From: Thiobacillus denitrificans
GTDB lineage: Bacteria; Pseudomonadota; Gammaproteobacteria; Burkholderiales; Thiobacillaceae
Assembly: GCF_001530125.1 (NCBI RefSeq)
Contig: NZ_LDUG01000007.1
Location: 16,745 to 80,744 of the forward strand
DNA: 64,000 bases
Reading direction: 5' to 3'
Part shown: positions 44,129 to 53,930 of the stretch, one piece after another
Numbering within the stretch: position 1 is the first letter of the stretch
How the letters are laid out: the number at the start of each line of letters is the position of its first letter
Position numbers and translations under genes: made by a program
Notes under the pieces: generated by a model
The model's database searches: none
What the model was told of the DNA's origin: nothing
What the model saw: only the letters and a program-made list of their open reading frames with translations

Positions 44129-46131
44129 TGACGATGGACATGCAGACGCTTTATCTGATCGTGCCGCTGGCGCCGCTGTTCGGCGCGATCGTTGCGGGCT
44201 TTTTCGGCAAGCTGGTCGGCCGCACCGGCGCCCATGGCGTCACCATCGCCGGCGTGGCGGTGTCGCTGATCGCCTCGGTGCTGGTGTTTCAGGACGTGCT
44301 CGCCGGCCATACCTACAACGGCACGGTCTACACCTGGATGGTGCTGGGCGACCTTCGTTTCGAGGTCGGTTTCCTGATCGATGCGCTGACGGTCATGATG
44401 ATGCTGGTCGTCACTTTCGTCTCGCTGATGGTGCACATCTACACCATCGGCTACATGAAGGATGACCCGGGATACCAGCGCTTCTTCAGCTACATCTCGC
44501 TGTTCACCTTCTCGATGCTGATGCTGGTGATGAGCAACAACTTCCTGCAGCTGTTCTTCGGCTGGGAAGCGGTCGGTCTGGTGTCCTATCTGCTGATCGG
44601 CTTCTGGTACAACAAGGAAACGGCGATCTACGCCAACCTGAAGGCCTTCCTGGTCAACCGCGTGGGCGACTTCGGCTTCATCCTCGGCATCGGCCTGGTG
44701 CTGGCGCATTTCGGCTCGCTCGATTACGCCACCGTGTTCGCCCTGGCGCCGTCGCTGGCCAGCGAGACCATCACCCTGTTGCCCGACACACCGTGGATGC
44801 TGATGACGGTCATCGGCATCCTCCTGTTCATCGGCGCGATGGGCAAGTCAGCGCAGTTTCCGCTGCACGTCTGGCTGCCCGATTCGATGGAAGGCCCGAC
44901 GCCGATTTCCGCGCTGATCCACGCGGCGACGATGGTGACTGCCGGCATCTTCATGGTTGCACGTATGTCGCCGCTGTATGAGCTGTCCGACGTGGCGCTC
45001 TCCTTCATCATGGTGATCGGCGCGATCACTGCGCTGTTCATGGGCTTCCTCGGCATCGTGCAGAACGACATCAAGCGGGTGGTGGCGTATTCCACCCTGT
45101 CGCAGCTGGGCTACATGACGGTCGCGCTCGGCGCCTCGGCCTATTCGGTCGCGGTGTTCCACCTGATGACGCACGCCTTCTTCAAGGCGCTGCTGTTCCT
45201 TGCCGCAGGCAGCGTCATCATCGCCATGCACCACAACCAGGACATCCGCTACATGGGCGGCCTGAAGAAGTACATGCCGATTACCTGGGTCACCTCGCTG
45301 ATCGGTTCGCTGGCGCTGATCGGCACGCCCTTCCTGTCGGGCTTCTATTCCAAGGAAAGCATCATCGAGGCGGTCAGGCTGTCGCACCTGCCGGTGGCCG
45401 ACATCGCCTACTGGGCGGTGCTGATCGGCGTCTTCGTCACCGCCTTTTATTCCTTCCGCATGTATTTCCTGGTGTTCCACGGCAAGGAGCGCTTCCATCA
45501 GGGACATGCCCACGGCAACGAGCCCGACGCGCACCACGATGAGCACCATGGCGGCAAGCCGCATGAAACCCCATGGGTCATCACCGGGCCCTTGCTTGCG
45601 CTGGCGCTGCCTTCTCTGGCGATTGGCTACATGACGATCGAGTCCATGCTGTTCGGCGACTTTTTCGGCAGCGCAATTTACGTCGCCGATCGCCATCCGG
45701 TGATGCACGAGCTCAACCAGCATTTCCACGGCGCGGCGGCGATGGGGCTGCACGCGCTGGTGACGCTGCCGTTCTGGCTGGCGGTGGCGGGGGTGGCGCT
45801 AGCGGCGTTCTTCTATCTCAAGCGTCCGGATATCCCTGCAGCCATTGCGCAGCGCTTCAAGTTCCTGCATCAAATGCTGCTCAACAAATACTGGTTCGAC
45901 GAACTCTACAGCTGGGTGTTCGCCAAGGGGGCGCGCGTGCTGGGCGGTAGCCTGTGGCGGCGTGGCGACCAAGGCATGATCGACGGCTTTTTCGTAAGCG
46001 GCACGGTACATCTGGTCGAACGCTTGTCCCGCTCGCTCAAAGCCTTCCAGTCCGGCTACATCTACCACTACGCGTTTGCCATGCTGATCGGGGTGTTTGC
46101 CCTGGTGACCTGGTTCGCGCGACTCAACTAA
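44128..46131 (+). CDS. nuoL: NADH-quinone oxidoreductase subunit L
   Basis: Largest proton-pumping antiporter-like subunit, 667 residues, with the long lateral helix at the C-terminus. Key segments are FFGWEAVGLVSYLLIGFWY, GKSAQFPLHVWLPDSMEGPT and LIHAATMVTAGIFMVAR; a His-rich loop (HAHGNEPDAHHDEHHGG) lies near residue 460. ATG 44128 overlaps the nuoK stop; ATG 44134 and 44140 are alternatives. Confidence 0.97.
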   Translation: MTMDMQTLYLIVPLAPLFGAIVAGFFGKLVGRTGAHGVTIAGVAVSLIASVLVFQDVLAGHTYNGTVYTWMVLGDLRFEVGFLIDALTVMMMLVVTFVSLMVHIYTIGYMKDDPGYQRFFSYISLFTFSMLMLVMSNNFLQLFFGWEAVGLVSYLLIGFWYNKETAIYANLKAFLVNRVGDFGFILGIGLVLAHFGSLDYATVFALAPSLASETITLLPDTPWMLMTVIGILLFIGAMGKSAQFPLHVWLPDSMEGPTPISALIHAATMVTAGIFMVARMSPLYELSDVALSFIMVIGAITALFMGFLGIVQNDIKRVVAYSTLSQLGYMTVALGASAYSVAVFHLMTHAFFKALLFLAAGSVIIAMHHNQDIRYMGGLKKYMPITWVTSLIGSLALIGTPFLSGFYSKESIIEAVRLSHLPVADIAYWAVLIGVFVTAFYSFRMYFLVFHGKERFHQGHAHGNEPDAHHDEHHGGKPHETPWVITGPLLALALPSLAIGYMTIESMLFGDFFGSAIYVADRHPVMHELNQHFHGAAAMGLHALVTLPFWLAVAGVALAAFFYLKRPDIPAAIAQRFKFLHQMLLNKYWFDELYSWVFAKGARVLGGSLWRRGDQGMIDGFFVSGTVHLVERLSRSLKAFQSGYIYHYAFAMLIGVFALVTWFARLN

Positions 46132-46140
46132 AGCCTACCC

Positions 46141-47625
46141 ATGTTCGGACAGTCGATTCTCTCTCTCGTCATCTGGGTACCGATTCTGGCCGGGGTGGCC
46201 GTGCTCGCCACCGGCTCCGACCGCAATGCCGTACTTGCTCGCTGGATTGCCCTGGCGGGTGCGCTGCTGGGCCTGGTCGTCGCGGTACCGCTGGTCATCG
46301 GATTCGACACCGGCACGTCGGCGATGCAGTTCGTCGAAAAGGCGGCGTGGATTCCAGCGTTCAACATCCACTACCACCTCGGCGTCGACGGCATCTCGAT
46401 GCCGCTGGTCCTGCTGAACAGCTTCATCACCGTGCTGGTGGTGATCGCCGGCTGGCAGGTGATCCAGGACAAGGTCGCGCAGTACATGGCGGCCTTCCTC
46501 ATCATGTCCGGCCTCATCAACGGCGTGTTCGCCTCGCTCGATGGCATCCTGTTCTACGTCTTCTTCGAAGGCATGCTGATCCCGCTTTATCTGATTATCG
46601 GCGTGTGGGGCGGGCCGAAGCGCGTCTATGCCGCGTTCAAGTTCTTCCTCTACACCTTGCTCGGCTCGCTCCTGATGCTGGTGTCGATGATCTATCTCTA
46701 CTTCCAGTCGGGCGGCAGCTTCGACATCCAGACCTGGCACACCACCACGCTCGGCATGACGGCGCAGACGCTGATGTTCTTCGCCTTCCTGTTGGCGTTC
46801 GGCGTCAAGGTGCCGATGTGGCCGGTGCACACCTGGCTGCCCGACGCCCACGTCGAGGCGCCCACCGGCGGCTCGGTGGTGCTGGCGGCGGTCACGCTGA
46901 AAGTCGGTGCCTACGGCTTCCTGCGCTTCATCCTGCCGATCCTGCCGGATGCCAGTGCGGAACACGCCTGGTTCGTCATCGCCCTGTCGCTGATCGCGGT
47001 CGCCTACATCGGCCTGGTGGCATTGGCGCAGTCCGACATGAAAAAACTCATCGCGTATTCGTCGATTGCGCACATGGGCTTCGTCACCCTCGGCTTCTTC
47101 ATGTTCAACCCGCTCGGCGTCGAAGGCGGGCTGGTGCAAATGATCTCCCACGGCTTCGTCTCGGCGGCGCTGTTCCTCTGCATCGGCGTCATGTACGACC
47201 GTCTGCACTCGCGCCAGATCAAGGACTACGGCGGCCTGGTCAACAAGATGCCGCTGTTCGCCGCCTTCTTCATGCTGTTCGCCATGGCCAACGTGGGCCT
47301 GCCCGCTACCAGCGGCTTCGTCGGCGAGTTCATGGTCATCATGGCCGCCACCCAGGTCAATTTCTGGTATGCCTTCGTTGCGGCCACCACGCTGATCCTC
47401 GGCGCGTCCTACACGCTGTGGATGTACAAGCGCGTCGTGTTCGGCGAAGTCACCAACCCGCACGTTGAGGAATTGACCGACATCAACGCGCGCGAAATTC
47501 TGCTGCTCGGCGTCCTCGCCGTCCTCGTGCTGGCCATGGGCCTGTATCCCAAGCCGTTCACCGACGTCATGCACGTGTCGGTGGTCGACCTGTTGGCGCA
47601 CGTCGCCCAAAGCAAACTGCCTTAA
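46141..47625 (+). CDS. nuoM: NADH-quinone oxidoreductase subunit M
   Basis: Antiporter-like proton-pumping subunit, 494 residues, about fourteen membrane segments. Conserved features are FYVFFEGMLIPLYLIIGVWG, KVPMWPVHTWLPDAHVEAPT and SIAHMGFVTLGFF. Follows nuoL by nine bases. Confidence 0.97.
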   Translation: MFGQSILSLVIWVPILAGVAVLATGSDRNAVLARWIALAGALLGLVVAVPLVIGFDTGTSAMQFVEKAAWIPAFNIHYHLGVDGISMPLVLLNSFITVLVVIAGWQVIQDKVAQYMAAFLIMSGLINGVFASLDGILFYVFFEGMLIPLYLIIGVWGGPKRVYAAFKFFLYTLLGSLLMLVSMIYLYFQSGGSFDIQTWHTTTLGMTAQTLMFFAFLLAFGVKVPMWPVHTWLPDAHVEAPTGGSVVLAAVTLKVGAYGFLRFILPILPDASAEHAWFVIALSLIAVAYIGLVALAQSDMKKLIAYSSIAHMGFVTLGFFMFNPLGVEGGLVQMISHGFVSAALFLCIGVMYDRLHSRQIKDYGGLVNKMPLFAAFFMLFAMANVGLPATSGFVGEFMVIMAATQVNFWYAFVAATTLILGASYTLWMYKRVVFGEVTNPHVEELTDINAREILLLGVLAVLVLAMGLYPKPFTDVMHVSVVDLLAHVAQSKLP

Positions 47626-47634
47626 GGTTCCAAG

Positions 47635-49080
47635 ATGAGCGACTTCCTCACTCAATTCACCCCCGCACTGCCCGAGATCTTCGTGCTGGCGATGGTCTCG
47701 CTGATCCTGGTGATCGACGCCGCCGTCGGCGACAGCAAGCGCTACATCGCCTACGTGCTGTCGCTCGCAACCTTGGCCGGCGCAGCTTTCCTCACCGTGC
47801 GCGATTTCTCCACCATGCCGGTGCTGGCGCTCGGCGGTCTGTTTATCGACGATCCGCTGTCGGACGTGCTGAAGCTGTTCCTCTACCTGACTGTCGCGAT
47901 AGTGCTGGTGTATTCACGCGATTACCTGCGGCAGCGCGGGCTCTACAAGGGCGAATTCTTCGTGCTGGCGCTGTTTGCGCTCCTGGGCATGATGGTGATG
48001 GTGTCGGCCAGCCATTTTCTCACGCTGTATATGGGCCTCGAACTGCTGTCCTTGTCCTTGTACGCCATGGTCGCGCTGCAACGCGATTCCAGCGTGGCGA
48101 CCGAGGCGGCGATGAAGTACTTCGTGCTGGGCGCGCTGGCATCCGGCATGTTGCTCTACGGCATGTCGATGGTCTACGGCGTCACCGGCTCGCTGGCGCT
48201 GGCCGACATGGCGCAGATCCTGGCCGACGGCACCGATCTGCGCATCCCGCTGGTGTTCGGCATCGTCTTCATCGTCGCCGGTCTCGCATTCAAGCTCGGC
48301 GCGGTGCCATTCCACATGTGGGTGCCCGACGTCTACCACGGCGCCCCAACCGCGATGACGCTGTTCATCGGCTCCGCCCCCAAGATTGCCGCCTTCGCCC
48401 TCGTTGTGCGCATCCTGGGGCAGGGACTGGAATCGCAGGTGGCCGAATGGCGCGATATGCTGGTGATCCTGGCGGTGCTGTCGATGGCGGTCGGCAACAT
48501 CGCGGCCATCGCGCAAACCAACCTCAAACGCATGCTGGCCTATTCGACCATCTCGCACATGGGTTTTATGCTGCTGGGCATTCTGGCCGGCTCGCAGAAC
48601 GGTTACGGCAGCGCGATGTTCTACGTGCTGGTGTATGCGCTGATGAGCCTAGGCGGTTTCGGCATGATCCTGCTGCTGTCGCGCGCCGGCTTCGAGGCCG
48701 ATCAGCTTGACGACTTCAAGGGCCTCAACCGCCGCAGCCCGTGGCTGGCTTTCCTGATGCTGCTGCTGATGTTCTCGATGGCCGGCGTGCCGCCGACCGT
48801 CGGCTTCTACGCCAAGCTGGCGGTGCTGCAGGCCGTGGTCGAGATCGGTTATGTGTGGCTGGCGGTGGCTGCGGTGCTGTTCTCACTGGTGGGGGCTTTT
48901 TACTACCTGCGCATCGTCAAGCTGATGTATTTCGATGCCCCGCACGACACGTCACCGATTGTCACCAGCCCCGACACCCGTGTCATCATGTCGGCCAACG
49001 GCCTGGCCGTGCTGGCGCTCGGCATCCTGCCGCAGCCGCTGATGACGGTGTGCGTGTACGCTATTGGTGCGTCGTTCTGA
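47635..49080 (+). CDS. nuoN: NADH-quinone oxidoreductase subunit N
   Basis: Third antiporter-like subunit, 481 residues, about fourteen membrane segments. [40 protein letters not shown] and [14 protein letters not shown] are intact. It completes the nuoA-N set; no subunit is missing, so the window encodes a full 14-subunit complex I. Confidence 0.97.
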   Translation: MSDFLTQFTPALPEIFVLAMVSLILVIDAAVGDSKRYIAYVLSLATLAGAAFLTVRDFSTMPVLALGGLFIDDPLSDVLKLFLYLTVAIVLVYSRDYLRQRGLYKGEFFVLALFALLGMMVMVSASHFLTLYMGLELLSLSLYAMVALQRDSSVATEAAMKYFVLGALASGMLLYGMSMVYGVTGSLALADMAQILADGTDLRIPLVFGIVFIVAGLAFKLGAVPFHMWVPDVYHGAPTAMTLFIGSAPKIAAFALVVRILGQGLESQVAEWRDMLVILAVLSMAVGNIAAIAQTNLKRMLAYSTISHMGFMLLGILAGSQNGYGSAMFYVLVYALMSLGGFGMILLLSRAGFEADQLDDFKGLNRRSPWLAFLMLLLMFSMAGVPPTVGFYAKLAVLQAVVEIGYVWLAVAAVLFSLVGAFYYLRIVKLMYFDAPHDTSPIVTSPDTRVIMSANGLAVLALGILPQPLMTVCVYAIGASF

Positions 49081-49090
49081 ACCAAACCCC

Positions 49091-49112
49091 GCCGGAGCAG
49101 GTCTGCTCCGGC
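49091..49112 (+). terminator. Hairpin after nuoN
   Basis: Perfect 10-bp arms GCCGGAGCAG and CTGCTCCGGC around a GT loop, 10 bases after the nuoN stop. The T-run (TTTTT) comes about 10 bases later, too far for a typical intrinsic terminator, so it may instead stabilise the 3' end or only reduce read-through into the DUF2818 gene. Confidence 0.55.
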
Positions 49113-49135
49113 ATCATCTGTTTTTCGGATCCATC

Positions 49136-49438
49136 GTGAATTTCTCCACTACCCTGCTGCTGATTCTGGCGTTCATCGCCGCCAACCTGCCGTTCCTGTT
49201 CGGACGCATCTTCTTCGTCGTCAAACCCAAAACCGGCAGCAAGTCCTTCGCCTGGCGGCTGCTGGAACTGATCGTGCTGTTTTTTGTGGTCGGTGGCATC
49301 GGGCTGCTGCTGGAAGGCAAGCTTGGCGATATCCATAAACAGAACTGGGAGTTCTACGCGGTCAACGCATCGCTGTTCGTGGTGTTTGCCTATCCGGGGT
49401 TTGTTTACCGTTACTTGTGGCGGCGGCGCGGGGGTTAG
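49136..49438 (+). CDS. DUF2818 family membrane protein
   Basis: 100 residues with three likely membrane segments (TLLLILAFIAANLPFLFG; LIVLFFVVGGIGLLLEG; FYAVNASLFVVFAYPGFVYR). Fits DUF2818, a family of unknown function that regularly follows nuoN in betaproteobacteria, which hints at a link with complex I. I start at GTG 49136, since the upstream part of the frame overlaps nuoN and the hairpin. Confidence 0.82.
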   Translation: MNFSTTLLLILAFIAANLPFLFGRIFFVVKPKTGSKSFAWRLLELIVLFFVVGGIGLLLEGKLGDIHKQNWEFYAVNASLFVVFAYPGFVYRYLWRRRGG

Positions 49439-49443
49439 GCGGC

Positions 49444-49662
49444 ATGGACACCATGGAATTCAAACTGCGCGGAGAACACGTCGCACTCTGCGACCTGCTC
49501 AAACTCACCGGTATCGCCGGCAGCGGCGGGCAAGGCAAGCTCATGATCGCCAACGGCGAAGTCACCGTTGACGGCCGGCCCGAAAGCCGCAAGACAGCAA
49601 AAATTCGGGCCAATCAGACGGTGCAGTGTCTTGGGCAGACTGTTCGGGTTGTGGCGGACTAA
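49444..49662 (+). CDS. S4-domain RNA-binding protein (YbcJ-like)
   Basis: 72-residue single S4 domain: FKLRGEHVALCDLLKLTGIAG, GQGKLMIANGEVTVDGRPESR. Small stand-alone S4 proteins bind structured RNA, but the target is not known here. ATG 49444 follows the DUF2818 gene by five bases. Confidence 0.85.
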   Translation: MDTMEFKLRGEHVALCDLLKLTGIAGSGGQGKLMIANGEVTVDGRPESRKTAKIRANQTVQCLGQTVRVVAD

Positions 49663-49687
49663 GCTTTCAGGCCCAAAACGGCTGCGC

Positions 49688-49957
49688 TCAAAGAAAGCAG
49701 AAGAAGAAACGGCCGGAATCAAACTCTACCGCCAGCCGCGCCCCGCGGTTCTTCGCATAGTCCCACGAGCCCTTGGTGGCGCAGCCTACGTGGCATTCGC
49801 TCACCCCCGCCGGGGATTCGAGATCGCGTTCAAGGTCGTACCAGCTCAACAACATCGTGTCATCCCCCAGCTGCTGTTGGGCGATGGCCGTCGCCAATTT
49901 CAGTGCGGTATTGAAGTCGAGGCCGAGTTCGGCGCTCTCCAGATGCAGGGTTTTCAT
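49688..49957 (-). CDS. Small conserved protein, DUF5619-like
   Basis: 89 residues: MKTLHLESAELGLDFNTALK, TMLLSWYDLERDLESPAGVS, and a Cys-containing ECHVGCATKGSWDYAKNRGA stretch before FFFCFL. I think it belongs to the DUF5619 group of small proteins, from memory of the LSWYD..RD..SPAGVSECH pattern. No function is known. It lies on the minus strand downstream of mutS with 37 bases between them and may share its transcript. Confidence 0.6.
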   Translation of the reverse strand: MKTLHLESAELGLDFNTALKLATAIAQQQLGDDTMLLSWYDLERDLESPAGVSECHVGCATKGSWDYAKNRGARLAVEFDSGRFFFCFL

Positions 49958-49994
49958 AGTGACGTATCGGTCAGAGCCTTCAATGCGCCTGCCT

Positions 49995-52562
49995 TCATAA
50001 ATGCGCCTTCAGCGCATAGAGCATATCGAGCGCCGCCTTCGGTGTGAGCGTATCGGGGTCGAGTTCCCGCAGCTGGTCGAGCGCGGGGTGCGGTGGCGGC
50101 TCGTCGTTGGGCAGGTGGGCGGCGAACAGGTCGCCCTGCGGGCCGGGTTGCAGTTGCGCGTCCTCGAGTTCGCGCAGGTGGCGGCGCGCCGCGTGGATGA
50201 CCGGAGTGGGCACGCCGGCCAGACGCGCGACCTGGATGCCGTAGCTTTGCGAGGCCGGGCCTTCTTCCACCGCATGCAGGAACACCAGGTCAGCGCCGTG
50301 TTCCTTGGCATCCAGGTGCACGTTGACGAGCTGGCGGAATTCCTGCGCCAGCTGGGTCAGCTCGAAATAGTGGGTGGCGAACAGGGTGAACGCGCGGGTC
50401 GCGGTAACCAGATGGCGCGCCACTGCCCACGCCAGCGCGAGGCCGTCGAAGGTCGAGGTGCCGCGGCCGATTTCGTCCAGCAGCACCAGACTATTCGCGC
50501 TGGCATTGTGCAGGATGTGCGCGGTCTCAGTCATCTCGACCATGAAGGTCGAACGGCCGCCGGCGAGGTCGTCGGACGCACCGATGCGGGTGAAAATCTG
50601 GTCGACGTCGCCGATCTTCGCCGCGCTGGCGGGCACCCACAGGCCGCAGCAGGCCAGGAGCGTGATCAGCGCCACCTGCCGCATGTAGGTTGACTTGCCG
50701 CCCATGTTGGGGCCGGTGATCAGCAGCATCTGGCGGCTGCGGGTCAGGCTGACGTCGTTGGCAATGAAGTGCGTCACCTGTGCCTCGACCACCGGATGGC
50801 GGCCGCCGCAGACGACAATGCCGGGTTCCTCGTCGTACTCGGGCGGGTTGAGCCTGAGCGTGCCCGCGCGCTCGGCCTGGCTCGCCAGCACGTCGGTCTC
50901 GGCCAGCGCGGCGGCAATCGCCAGCAGATCCTGAACATGCGGCGTCAGCGTGTCCAGCAGCGCATCGAACAGCGCTTTTTCACGTGCCAGCGCGCGGTCC
51001 CGCGCTGATAGCGCTTTGTCCTCGAAGGCTTTCAGTTCCGGCGTAATGTAGCGCTCGGCGTTTTTCAGCGTCTGGCGGCGGCGGTAATCGTCGGGGACGT
51101 TTTCCGATTGCGCGCGGCTGACCTCGATGTAGAAGCCGTGCACCTTGTTGTATTCGACCTTGAGGGTGCCGATGCCGGAGCGCGCGCGCTCGCGCGTTTC
51201 CAGTTCCAGTAAAAATGCGCCGGCGTCGCGCGTCAGCGCGCGCAACTCGTCTAGATCGGCATCATAGCCATCGGCAATTACCCCGCCTTCGCGCAGCACG
51301 CTGGCGGGCTCCGGCTGGATCGCACTTGCCAGCAGCTCATGCAGGTCGGGACGCGCGGCGAGCGCGGCCTGCAGGTCTGCCAGACGAGCGCGGTCGTCGG
51401 GCAGCGCCGCGGCAAGCCCGGGCAGCAGGGCGAGGGTGTCGCGCAGGCCTGAGAGGTCGCGCGGCCGCGCATTCTTCAGCGCGATGCGGCCGCTGATGCG
51501 CTCGACGTCAGCGCAGCTTTTCAGCAGCCGGTTGATCGCCGCCGCCGCGTCGGATGCCTCGGCCAGCACGCCGATGGCATCGCGCCGCCGGGTCAACACG
51601 GTTCGGTCGCGCAGCGGGTGGTGCAGCCAGTGGCGCAACAGACGCGTGCCCATGCCGGTGGCAGTGGTGTCGAGCACCGACAGCAGCGTCGGCGCCGCTT
51701 CGCCGCGCAGGGTCTCGGTGAGTTCCAGGTTGCGCCGGGTGGCGGCATCGAGCTGCACGAAATCGCTGTCGCGCTCGGCGTGGATGGCCTGGATGTGCGG
51801 CAGGGCGGTGCGTTGGGTGGTCTGGATGTAGTCGAGCAGGGCGCCCGCGGCGGCAATTGCCAGCGGCAGGTCGGCCACGCCGAAACCGGCGAGGTCGCGG
51901 CTGCCGAATTGCTGCGCCAGCCGGGTCTGCGCGCCGCCCGGGTCGAACTGCCATGGTGCCAGTCGGCGTACCGCGCAAGGGGCACCGTCGAAAGCAAAGT
52001 CATCGGGTGCCAGGACTTCCGCTGGCCGCACTCGCGCCAGCAGGGCGGGCAGGGTTGCTGTATTGACTTGGGTGACCTGAAAGCGCCCGGCGGCGAGGTT
52101 GAGCCATGCGACGCCGACCGTTTCGTTTCCCGGCGCTGTATTAACCATGCCGGGGGCGATGGCCAGAATCAGCGTGTCGCGCGTCTCGTCCAGCAGGCCG
52201 GAATCGGTCAGCGTGCCGGGCGTGACGATGCGCGCCACCTGCCGATCGACCGGGCCTTTGGACGTTGCAGGATCGCCCACCTGCTCGGCAATCACCACCG
52301 ACTCGCCCAGCTTCAGCAGCCGCGCCAGATACTGCTCGGCGCTGTGGTAGGGCACCCCGGCCATCTTGATCGGGCTGCCGGCGGAGGCGCCGCGCGTGGT
52401 GAGCGTGATGTTCAGGAGCCGCGCGGCCTTTTCGGCGTCCTCGAAAAACAGCTCGTAAAAATCGCCCATGCGGTAGAACAGCAGCATGTCGGGATGCTGC
52501 GCCTTGATGCCCAGGTACTGCTGCATCATGGGCGTGTGCGTATATAAGTCTTCTTTACCCAT
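49995..52562 (-). CDS. mutS: DNA mismatch repair protein MutS
   Basis: Recognises mismatches and small loops and starts repair. 855 residues, normal length. The mismatch-binding Phe-x-Glu is in [14 protein letters not shown] near residue 36; the ABC ATPase has Walker [14 protein letters not shown] (about 616), FMVEMTETA and [15 protein letters not shown] start at ATG 52562 ([18 protein letters not shown]). There is no Shine-Dalgarno: an extreme AT tract lies directly upstream, where an integrated element seems to have ended. Confidence 0.96.
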   Translation of the reverse strand: MGKEDLYTHTPMMQQYLGIKAQHPDMLLFYRMGDFYELFFEDAEKAARLLNITLTTRGASAGSPIKMAGVPYHSAEQYLARLLKLGESVVIAEQVGDPATSKGPVDRQVARIVTPGTLTDSGLLDETRDTLILAIAPGMVNTAPGNETVGVAWLNLAAGRFQVTQVNTATLPALLARVRPAEVLAPDDFAFDGAPCAVRRLAPWQFDPGGAQTRLAQQFGSRDLAGFGVADLPLAIAAAGALLDYIQTTQRTALPHIQAIHAERDSDFVQLDAATRRNLELTETLRGEAAPTLLSVLDTTATGMGTRLLRHWLHHPLRDRTVLTRRRDAIGVLAEASDAAAAINRLLKSCADVERISGRIALKNARPRDLSGLRDTLALLPGLAAALPDDRARLADLQAALAARPDLHELLASAIQPEPASVLREGGVIADGYDADLDELRALTRDAGAFLLELETRERARSGIGTLKVEYNKVHGFYIEVSRAQSENVPDDYRRRQTLKNAERYITPELKAFEDKALSARDRALAREKALFDALLDTLTPHVQDLLAIAAALAETDVLASQAERAGTLRLNPPEYDEEPGIVVCGGRHPVVEAQVTHFIANDVSLTRSRQMLLITGPNMGGKSTYMRQVALITLLACCGLWVPASAAKIGDVDQIFTRIGASDDLAGGRSTFMVEMTETAHILHNASANSLVLLDEIGRGTSTFDGLALAWAVARHLVTATRAFTLFATHYFELTQLAQEFRQLVNVHLDAKEHGADLVFLHAVEEGPASQSYGIQVARLAGVPTPVIHAARRHLRELEDAQLQPGPQGDLFAAHLPNDEPPPHPALDQLRELDPDTLTPKAALDMLYALKAHL

Positions 52563-52599
52563 AAAAATCAATTATTTATATTATTTTATTATTTTTATT
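52563..52599. other. AT-only tract at the mutS start
   Basis: 37 bases that are nearly all A and T (only two G/C), in a genome of about 62% GC. It lies between the mutS start codon and the first 26-bp direct repeat. It could be residue of the integrated element or part of the mutS promoter; no -35/-10 pair stands out. Confidence 0.6.
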
Positions 52600-52852
52600 G
52601 GGGCAAATTTGGGGCAATTTGAACGAGTTTTTTCATGCCCTGCCAGATGCGCCCCAGCTCTCTGGGGGACTCCGAATCTATCCAGCGGCCGTAGACCTTC
52701 ACGAGCATCGAGTAGTCACTGTGTCCCATCTGGTTGGCGATGAAGGCCAGGTTGCCGCGTGCGGTGAGGTTCCAGCAGGCATAAGTGTGGCGGGTCTGGT
52801 AAGGCGGGCGGTGCCGGACCTCGGCGCGCCGGGTCAGGTTGCTCCACTTCAT
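52595..52852 (-). pseudogene. Tyrosine recombinase (phage integrase), C-terminal fragment
   Basis: 85 codons with the C-terminal catalytic part of a tyrosine recombinase: YQTRHTYACWNL (His-x-x-Arg region), MGHSDYSMLVKVYGRW (His and the nucleophile Tyr). The N-terminal domain and the first catalytic Arg are missing: the fragment begins next to the end of the antitoxin gene. It is the truncated remains of an integrated element. The frame ends inside the first 26-bp direct repeat. Confidence 0.85.
52600..52625. repeat. 26-bp direct repeat, copy A
   Basis: Begins GGGGCAAATTTGGGGCAATT and matches copy B (53725-53750) at 25 of 26 bases. It contains the final codons of the integrase fragment. The two copies are 1125 bases apart and bracket the integrase fragment and the toxin/antitoxin pair. 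Confidence 0.85.
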
Positions 52853-52853
52853 G

Positions 52854-53186
52854 TCAACCGATGGCCAGCTTGACCGACTTGCCGACGCGACTGAGCATTT
52901 CCACCAGCGTGTCGATGGTGAACTTGGCCGTCTTCTTGTTTACCACGTCGGACACGCGCGGGCGCGAGACCATCAGGATCTCGGCGGCCTCGGCTTGCTT
53001 CAGGTGATGCTCGGTAATCCAGGTGGACAGCTCGTCCATCAGCTGCTGCTTCAGCAACTGGGTGTCGTTGATCTGCTTGCGAGAGGCTGCCTGTAAGCGC
53101 TTGGCCTCAGCAGGCGCGAAGCCAAGCTCCAGGAAGAGGTTCGCTCCCGGCTTCGTCACATGGCGGATTTCGGTGTCGATCGTCAT
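52854..53186 (-). CDS. XRE-family antitoxin, HigA-like
   Basis: 110 residues with a helix-turn-helix in LKQAEAAEILMVSRPRVSDV and a preceding LMDELSTWITEHHL helix; it ends MLSRVGKSVKLAIG. This is the form of HigA2-type antitoxins that follow a RelE/HigB toxin. It overlaps the toxin gene by four bases and is second in the pair, the usual order for higBA. It probably represses its own operon. Confidence 0.88.
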   Translation of the reverse strand: MTIDTEIRHVTKPGANLFLELGFAPAEAKRLQAASRKQINDTQLLKQQLMDELSTWITEHHLKQAEAAEILMVSRPRVSDVVNKKTAKFTIDTLVEMLSRVGKSVKLAIG

Positions 53187-53527
53187 TTCTGTGCCTTTCT
53201 CGCGTTGACCACGGCGCGGTAGCGCGCCTCGGCAATGCCCTTGTCCTGCTTACTGGCCGCCTGCGTCTTCTTCTGGAAGCAGTGCAAGACATACACGGCT
53301 TCCTCAAACTTGGCGATGTACATCACCCGATAGATGCCGCTGGTTTCCCGAATGCGGATTTCCTTGGTGCCGGCCCCGACATCATCGAATGGCTTCCAGT
53401 CGTCCGGGTCCAACCCAACTTGCACTTTGCCCAACTGAAAACCGGCATAGCGGCGTGGTTCGTCCGGGAATGCCAACAAGTCGTCATAGGCGGAACCTAA
53501 CCAGCGAATCTCTTTTTCGTCACTCAT
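53183..53527 (-). CDS. RelE/HigB-like toxin (phage-derived Gp49-like)
   Basis: 114 residues of the Gp49-like/HigB type: IRWLGSAYDDLLAFPDEPRR, then DWKPFDDVGAGTKEIRIRE, then YRVMYIAKFEEAVYVLHCFQKKTQ. The last block (V-Y-V-L-H-x-F-x-K-K-T) is typical of these mRNA interferases. It is first in the pair with the XRE antitoxin. It sits inside the integrated-element scar, so it was probably acquired and kept through addiction. Confidence 0.88.
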   Translation of the reverse strand: MSDEKEIRWLGSAYDDLLAFPDEPRRYAGFQLGKVQVGLDPDDWKPFDDVGAGTKEIRIRETSGIYRVMYIAKFEEAVYVLHCFQKKTQAASKQDKGIAEARYRAVVNARKAQK

Positions 53528-53930
53528 TATTCCACCATGTATAAAATATTATACGCACTAAGGACGCAAGTCAAACTCTTCAGGAGGGGTACGCATTGGA
53601 TTAGTGCTCCGGCAATCGCGCCGTCCATCGCATGTCGTCACAGTCCAGCGCAGTGCCGCGTAGTCCTCTTGAAAACTACGCTCGCACACGACAGGCTATG
53701 CCCCAGTATTCGACCTGATTTCGTGGGGCAAATTTGGGGCAATTTGAGCGCCAAACCATGCCCATCTATGCCAATTCGACCTTCGTGAGGCGATGGTCGT
53801 CCTCGGCCTAACCTGTTGCTGCAAAAGGGGAAAGTCGATTTCTGGCAGCGCATTGAGTCAGTGTCCCAACACAATGGGCGTGTGGGCAGTGGGCTCCTTG
53901 GCGATGGACATGGACGGAAGCGCGTCGGGA
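53528..53930. other. Gap between the toxin gene and suhB, with direct repeat copy B
   Basis: 403 bases without a supported gene. The start of the toxin/antitoxin transcript should lie near 53530-53570 (TATAAAATATTATACG is AT-rich there). 53725-53750 is copy B of the 26-bp direct repeat. Minus-strand reading around copy B (GHGLALKLPQICPT) looks like a decayed second copy of the integrase tail (VQIAPNLPQ at copy A). The rest shows no structure I can name. Confidence 0.55.
53725..53750. repeat. 26-bp direct repeat, copy B
   Basis: Matches 52600-52625 at 25 of 26 bases. Either an attachment-site copy at the far end of the integrated element or the 3' end of a second, decayed integrase gene. Confidence 0.8.

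Noticed and set aside
46135..47655. 506-codon minus-strand open frame opposite nuoM
   Set aside because: A His/Asp/Glu/Gln-rich shadow of a membrane protein; nuoM is intact on the other strand.
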